Positions 7,218-9,433 of a stretch of DNA of 9,433 bases are shown piece after piece. The notes beneath the pieces were generated by a model. That model was not told the DNA's origin and ran no database searches. It saw only the letters and a list, made by a program, of their open reading frames with translations. The DNA comes from Planctomycetaceae bacterium (GTDB taxonomy: Bacteria > Planctomycetota > Planctomycetia > Pirellulales > Pirellulaceae). Position numbers and translations under genes: made by a program. The stretch covers positions 1-9,433 of the forward strand of contig REEF01000416.1 in NCBI GenBank assembly GCA_007695205.1, read 5' to 3'. Each line of letters starts with the position of its first letter. The stretch's first letter is position 1.

Positions 7218-7568
7218 TCAGGCCGGGCGCTGCGCGGACAAATCGGCGCCGCAGCAGCAGGGGTCATCTCCTGGTTCCATGGTGCGGATGACCAGATATT
7301 TCATCTTGGGTGTCAGGAAGCGGGTTTCGGCGTGAGTCACGTTGGACGGGAAGAAGACCAATTCGCCGGGGCCCACGCGGTGAGTCTTACCAGCGAAGGC
7401 GAATTCGGCTTCGCCCTCCAGAATGTAAATCGCTTCCTCTGCCGTGTGCGAATGCTGGTGGTCCCAGCCATCACCGGCGGGGTCCAACTCGGTCAAATGC
7501 ACGTGCAGTCGCCGCGCGCCCTGCTGTTTTTCCAGCAACGATTGATAGTGGGCCTTCATCTTTTCCAT
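7218..7568 (-). CDS. Small single-domain cupin protein
   Basis: A 116-residue conserved-barrel cupin. The start at 7568 is preferred over the in-frame ATG at 7643 because GGAAGGGA lies 7 nt before it, while the 25-residue extension is low-complexity and lacks a good ribosome binding site. Cupin motif 1 is visible as G34...H39-S-H41-x3-E45-x6-G52, and motif 2 as G68-x5-P74-x-N76-x2-H79, so the usual three-His/one-Glu metal site is complete. Such proteins bind Mn, Fe, Zn or Ni and act as isomerases, dioxygenases or ligand sensors; the sequence does not say which. The last residues carry three consecutive cysteines (C104-C106), unusual for this fold. It lies between the SapC and kinase genes on the same strand, 114 bp after the SapC stop. 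Confidence 0.88.
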   Translation of the reverse strand: MEKMKAHYQSLLEKQQGARRLHVHLTELDPAGDGWDHQHSHTAEEAIYILEGEAEFAFAGKTHRVGPGELVFFPSNVTHAETRFLTPKMKYLVIRTMEPGDDPCCCGADLSAQRPA

Positions 7569-7676
7569 GGTCAGGTCCCTTCCGGCTTCAGCGATCGGCG
7601 ACGGCGCAGAACTGCCGCCTCCACGCAACCAAGATCCGTGCATGGAGGACTCGTCACACTGGCTTTGACAATCAAC

Positions 7677-7696
7677 ACGTGCCTACAGAGGCACGT
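7677..7696 (-). terminator. Hairpin overlapping the SapC stop codon
   Basis: ACGTGCC (7677-7683) and GGCACGT (7690-7696) make a perfect 7-bp stem with a 6-nt loop that includes part of the SapC stop codon. On the minus strand it is followed by GTTGATTGTC, only mildly T-rich, so termination may be partial. Next to it, TTGACAATCAA (7666-7676) is a small 4+3+4 dyad. Confidence 0.4.
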
Positions 7697-8420
7697 CGCT
7701 GGGCTTCTTGGGCGTTGCGCGGTTGACGATCGAACCCAGGTTATTCATCGAAGCGATCTGCAGGTAGGCCAGTTCCAATTCGTCGGACTTGACCAGTTCG
7801 GCCAACTTGTCCTCGCCCAACGTCTTAATGCGCGCTCGACTGGCGCCCAGGAATCCGCCCAAAGCTCGTTTTTCGCCGCCGGGCAGCGAGATCTGCGCCT
7901 GCATGGGTTCCAGCAGATTCAATTCTTTGAGCTTCTTGCAGAAAGCCTGCGTGCGGATGAACTGATTCTGATAATCGCTCAGAAACTTCAGCATGTTCTT
8001 CAGGTACTCGGTCTGCCCGCCCTGATCGTCGAACAGACGCTGACCACGCCCTTCGCGATTGCACCCTGACCACGTCTCGTCGACACACAGCGTGAACTGA
8101 GATGCGTCTTCGTTTTGAGCGAAAACGAACGGGTACCGTCGCACAAAGGCCGGGATGTAGTCCGCCTTCCATGCCTTGTTCTCGTCCAAATACAGGTTCT
8201 GAGCATCGGCGACACCCAACACGACCACCGGCGTCACCGATTGTTCGCCCCCTGCGAAAACAATCGTGTACTCGCGCGCCGCCAACGGGACCTCGACCGC
8301 CATCAACGGCACCGAGTTCACTTTGGCTGCGAATCCGAAATCCACGCGCTCAATGGACAAATCGCCGTGTTGCGTCGGAGAGACCGGAACCACCTTGTCG
8401 TAGAACAACATCTGCGTCAT
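7683..8420 (-). CDS. SapC-family protein
   Basis: 245 residues. ATG at 8420 is the start: AAGGTG lies 7 nt upstream, and the codon before it (8423) is TTG. SapC family (PF07277) landmarks are seen in order: L-F-Y-D-K-V-V-P-V-S near residues 5-14; V-N-S-V-P-L-M-A-V-E at about 35-44; A-R-E-Y-x-I-V-F at 48-55; D-Y-I-P-A-F-V-R-R-Y-P-F-V-F at 87-100; R-L-F-D-D-Q-G at 128-134; and a C-terminal L-A-Y-L-Q-I-A-S-M-N-N-L at 218-229. The length is normal for the family. The family is named after a gene in the Campylobacter fetus S-layer locus, but its biochemical role is not established. No signal peptide or membrane segment is visible, and no S-layer or secretion gene is nearby, so an S-layer role should not be assumed. 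It heads the minus-strand block and has its own promoter candidate. Confidence 0.92.
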   Translation of the reverse strand: MTQMLFYDKVVPVSPTQHGDLSIERVDFGFAAKVNSVPLMAVEVPLAAREYTIVFAGGEQSVTPVVVLGVADAQNLYLDENKAWKADYIPAFVRRYPFVFAQNEDASQFTLCVDETWSGCNREGRGQRLFDDQGGQTEYLKNMLKFLSDYQNQFIRTQAFCKKLKELNLLEPMQAQISLPGGEKRALGGFLGASRARIKTLGEDKLAELVKSDELELAYLQIASMNNLGSIVNRATPKKPSDVPL

Positions 8421-8536
8421 CAAAAAACACCTTTCTTACTTGTTGAACACACCCAAATCGGTCGCCACCGAGAACCACCTCGTTCCCGCGAGTCCGATCT
8501 GTTATGTCGGCCTCAGCCGCCTTGCACACTAGAAAA

Positions 8537-8565
8537 ATTATCTCGTCAAGTTTCCTGCTCGTCGA
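8537..8565 (-). promoter_or_regulatory. Candidate promoter for the SapC gene
   Basis: On the minus strand TCGACG (8565-8560; four of six -35 bases) precedes GATAAT (8542-8537; five of six -10 bases) by exactly 17 nt. The leader would be about 110 nt. It contains a 5-bp stem (8458-8462 with 8467-8471) and ends in the SapC ribosome binding site. Confidence 0.4.
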
Positions 8566-8583
8566 CCCCCTAAGAGCATATAT

Positions 8584-8610
8584 TTTGCGACATTTGCGGC
8601 ATCTGCGAAG
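8584..8610. repeat. Three imperfect 9-bp tandem repeats
   Basis: TTTGCGACA (8584-8592), TTTGCGGCA (8593-8601) and TCTGCGAAG (8602-8610) lie head to tail. Units 1 and 2 differ at one base and unit 3 is more diverged. They may be a regulator-binding array or a chance microsatellite-like patch. Confidence 0.45.
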
Positions 8611-8654
8611 GCTGGGAGTGATGGGAAGATTTTTGTGGGATTTGCCAGTTGTGG

Positions 8655-8668
8655 ATCACATGCGTGAT
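8655..8668. promoter_or_regulatory. Operator-like dyad
   Basis: ATCAC (8655-8659) and GTGAT (8664-8668) are inverted around ATGC. A G-T wobble and one more G-C pair extend the symmetry to 8653-8670. It is intergenic and about 120 bp before the DUF3311 start. The regulator is unknown. Confidence 0.3.
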
Positions 8669-8716
8669 TCCATGGTGAAAAAACGAAAGGAGGGGTGTTT
8701 GCGGACGGGGGCATTC

Positions 8717-8744
8717 TTGGTTTAGAGTAGAGCCAACGTATAAC
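8717..8744 (+). promoter_or_regulatory. Candidate promoter for the DUF3311-symporter pair
   Basis: TTGGTT (8717-8722) and TATAAC (8739-8744) are 16 nt apart and would start transcription near 8751, about 38 nt before the GTG start. The overlapping GTTTAGAGTAGA (8720-8731) nearly repeats the 12-mer at 597-608, so the true -10 could be either element. Confidence 0.4.
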
Positions 8745-8788
8745 AAAGCGGCGATTCGACTGGCTAGCAGTAATGAGGAGCCTTGGTG

Positions 8789-8983
8789 GTGAAATATTTG
8801 GTGGTCGTGCTGTTGATCTTGCTGGTGATTCTGCACCAGGACTACTGGCAATGGGAGGACTCGACGCTGGTTTTCGGGCTGTTGCCCTGGACGTTGGTCT
8901 ATCACATGGGCTTGTCCCTGTCCGCGGCTGCGGTCTGGTGGTTGACGGTTCAGTTTTGCTGGCCAGAGAATCCGAGCGAATAG
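8789..8983 (+). CDS. DUF3311-type small membrane protein
   Basis: A 64-residue inner-membrane protein. The possible starts are TTG 8783, GTG 8786 and GTG 8789. GTG 8789 is chosen because GGAG (8777-8780) lies 8 nt upstream, the best spacing of the three; 8786 remains possible. The sequence has two hydrophobic segments, about residues 2-16 and 28-57. Between and around them are H-Q-D-Y-W-x-W and L-P-W-T-L-V-Y-H, and it ends F-C-W-P-E-N. This matches the DUF3311 pattern of short proteins encoded directly before sodium:solute symporters. The symporter ATG follows the stop after 10 nt and its GGAG overlaps the stop codon, so the two are almost certainly one operon and are probably translationally coupled. 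An accessory-subunit role is inferred by analogy with other two-part symporter systems. Confidence 0.8.
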   Translation: MKYLVVVLLILLVILHQDYWQWEDSTLVFGLLPWTLVYHMGLSLSAAAVWWLTVQFCWPENPSE

Positions 8984-8993
8984 GAGTCGCCCC

Positions 8994-9433
8994 ATGGTCC
9001 AATTGGTGATCATTGTTTTTTACTTGGCGTTGCTCTTGAGCCTGGGGCTCATTTCCAACCGCCTGTTTCGCGGAACGGCGGCTGACTACATGTTGGCCAG
9101 TCACACGATCGGCCCCTTGTTGTTGCTGATGTCGTTGTTTGGAACGACCATGACCGCTTTCGCCTTGGTCGGCTCGACCGGTCGCGCTTACACCCAAGGA
9201 GTCGGCGTGTACGGGCTGTTGGCTTCGGCCAGCGGGATCGTGCATTCGCTGTGTTTTCTCTTGATCGGCGTGCCTCTGTGGCGATGGGGACGTCGTCATG
9301 GATACAGCACGCAGATCCAGTTTTTTCGCGAGCGGCTGGACAGCAATTTGATCGGCTGGCTGTTGTTCCCGATTCTGGTGGCTCTGGTCATTTCGTACCT
9401 GTTGCTGGGTGTCGTCGCAGCGGGCGCTGTGGT
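8994..9433 (+). CDS. Sodium:solute symporter (SSS) family transporter, 3' partial
   Basis: The first 146 residues of a transporter that runs off the window end. The ATG at 8994 has GGAG at 8983-8986, 7 nt upstream. Hydrophobic segments lie at about 2-22, 39-57, 72-94 and 117-143. Between the first two is the family signature R-G-T-A-A-D-Y-M-L-A-S-H-T-I-G, followed by L-F-G-T-T-M-T-A-F-A at about 48-57, where Na+-coordinating positions lie in characterised SSS proteins. Members import small solutes such as sugars, amino acids, vitamins or organic acids with Na+; the substrate cannot be told from this portion. Pairing with DUF3311 is common for a subset of these transporters. Confidence 0.9.
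   Translation, partial: MVQLVIIVFYLALLLSLGLISNRLFRGTAADYMLASHTIGPLLLLMSLFGTTMTAFALVGSTGRAYTQGVGVYGLLASASGIVHSLCFLLIGVPLWRWGRRHGYSTQIQFFRERLDSNLIGWLLFPILVALVISYLLLGVVAAGAV

Larger units (their letters stand above)
8421..8788. other. Divergent regulatory region between SapC and DUF3311/symporter
   Basis: A 368-bp gap with no convincing gene, more AT-rich in parts than its surroundings. It holds the minus-strand promoter candidate (8537-8565), a three-unit 9-bp tandem repeat (8584-8610), a dyad ATCAC-N4-GTGAT (8655-8668) and a plus-strand promoter candidate (8717-8744). Short open frames here, including a 73-codon one on the plus strand, lack a ribosome binding site and any recognisable protein pattern. 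Confidence 0.5.

Noticed and set aside
7569..7643. Longer 141-residue form of the cupin
   Set aside because: The 25 extra residues are Gly/Ser/Pro-rich, their ATG lacks a ribosome binding site, and the internal ATG at 7568 has a good one.
7179..8069. 296-codon plus-strand open frame
   Set aside because: It runs antisense through both the cupin and SapC genes, whose family motifs are clear, and has a Gln/Arg-rich composition typical of shadow frames.
8544..8549. TTGACG on the minus strand as the SapC -35 element
   Set aside because: At 16-18 nt spacing there is no usable -10. The TCGACG-17-GATAAT arrangement next to it is better.
8538..9299. 253-codon minus-strand open frame
   Set aside because: It overlaps the DUF3311 and symporter genes on the opposite strand and is low-complexity, rich in Gln, Arg, Pro and Ser.

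Overview
The window looks like a chromosomal segment of a planctomycete, probably of the Pirellulales/Rhodopirellula type. This is inferred from gene content: a giant receptor-like Ser/Thr kinase with TPR repeats, an iduronate-2-sulfatase-like sulfatase, a Tat-exported metallophosphoesterase, a SapC-family protein and a DUF3311 plus sodium:solute symporter pair. DNA is moderately GC-rich, genes are loosely spaced, and Shine-Dalgarno sequences are clear for several of them. No rRNA, tRNA, CRISPR array, transposase or phage gene is visible.

Layout from left to right. (1) The end of a cyclic-nucleotide-binding-domain protein that begins before the window (to 394), then about 340 bp without a gene but with small hairpins and a possible promoter. 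(2) A convergent pair: a Tat-signal calcineurin-like phosphoesterase (736-1686, +) and a secreted sulfatase (3226-1724, -), only 37 bp apart. (3) A divergent promoter region, then a bifunctional-nuclease-family (DUF151) protein (3543-3953, +). (4) A long, nearly perfect inverted repeat (3991-4063) between two convergent stop codons. (5) A minus-strand block read from right to left: SapC-family protein (8420-7683), small cupin (7568-7218), and a 994-residue zinc-finger/kinase/TM/TPR protein (7058-4074). (6) A 368-bp divergent regulatory region with promoter-like elements on both strands, a three-unit 9-bp tandem repeat and a dyad. (7) A tight plus-strand pair, a DUF3311 small membrane protein (8789-8983) and a sodium:solute symporter (8994 to the window edge).

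The genes do not form one obvious pathway. The phosphoesterase and sulfatase both look exported and hydrolytic. The kinase looks like a membrane signalling protein, and DUF3311 plus the symporter look like one transport unit. I found no convincing new multi-gene system. The observations most worth following are the 3991-4063 palindrome, the anti-sigma-like zinc finger fused to the kinase with no sigma factor nearby, and the organised SapC/symporter intergenic region. Four start codons were moved from the longest open frame on the basis of signal peptides or ribosome binding sites (phosphoesterase, sulfatase, cupin, SapC). The DUF3311 start is placed at a GTG.
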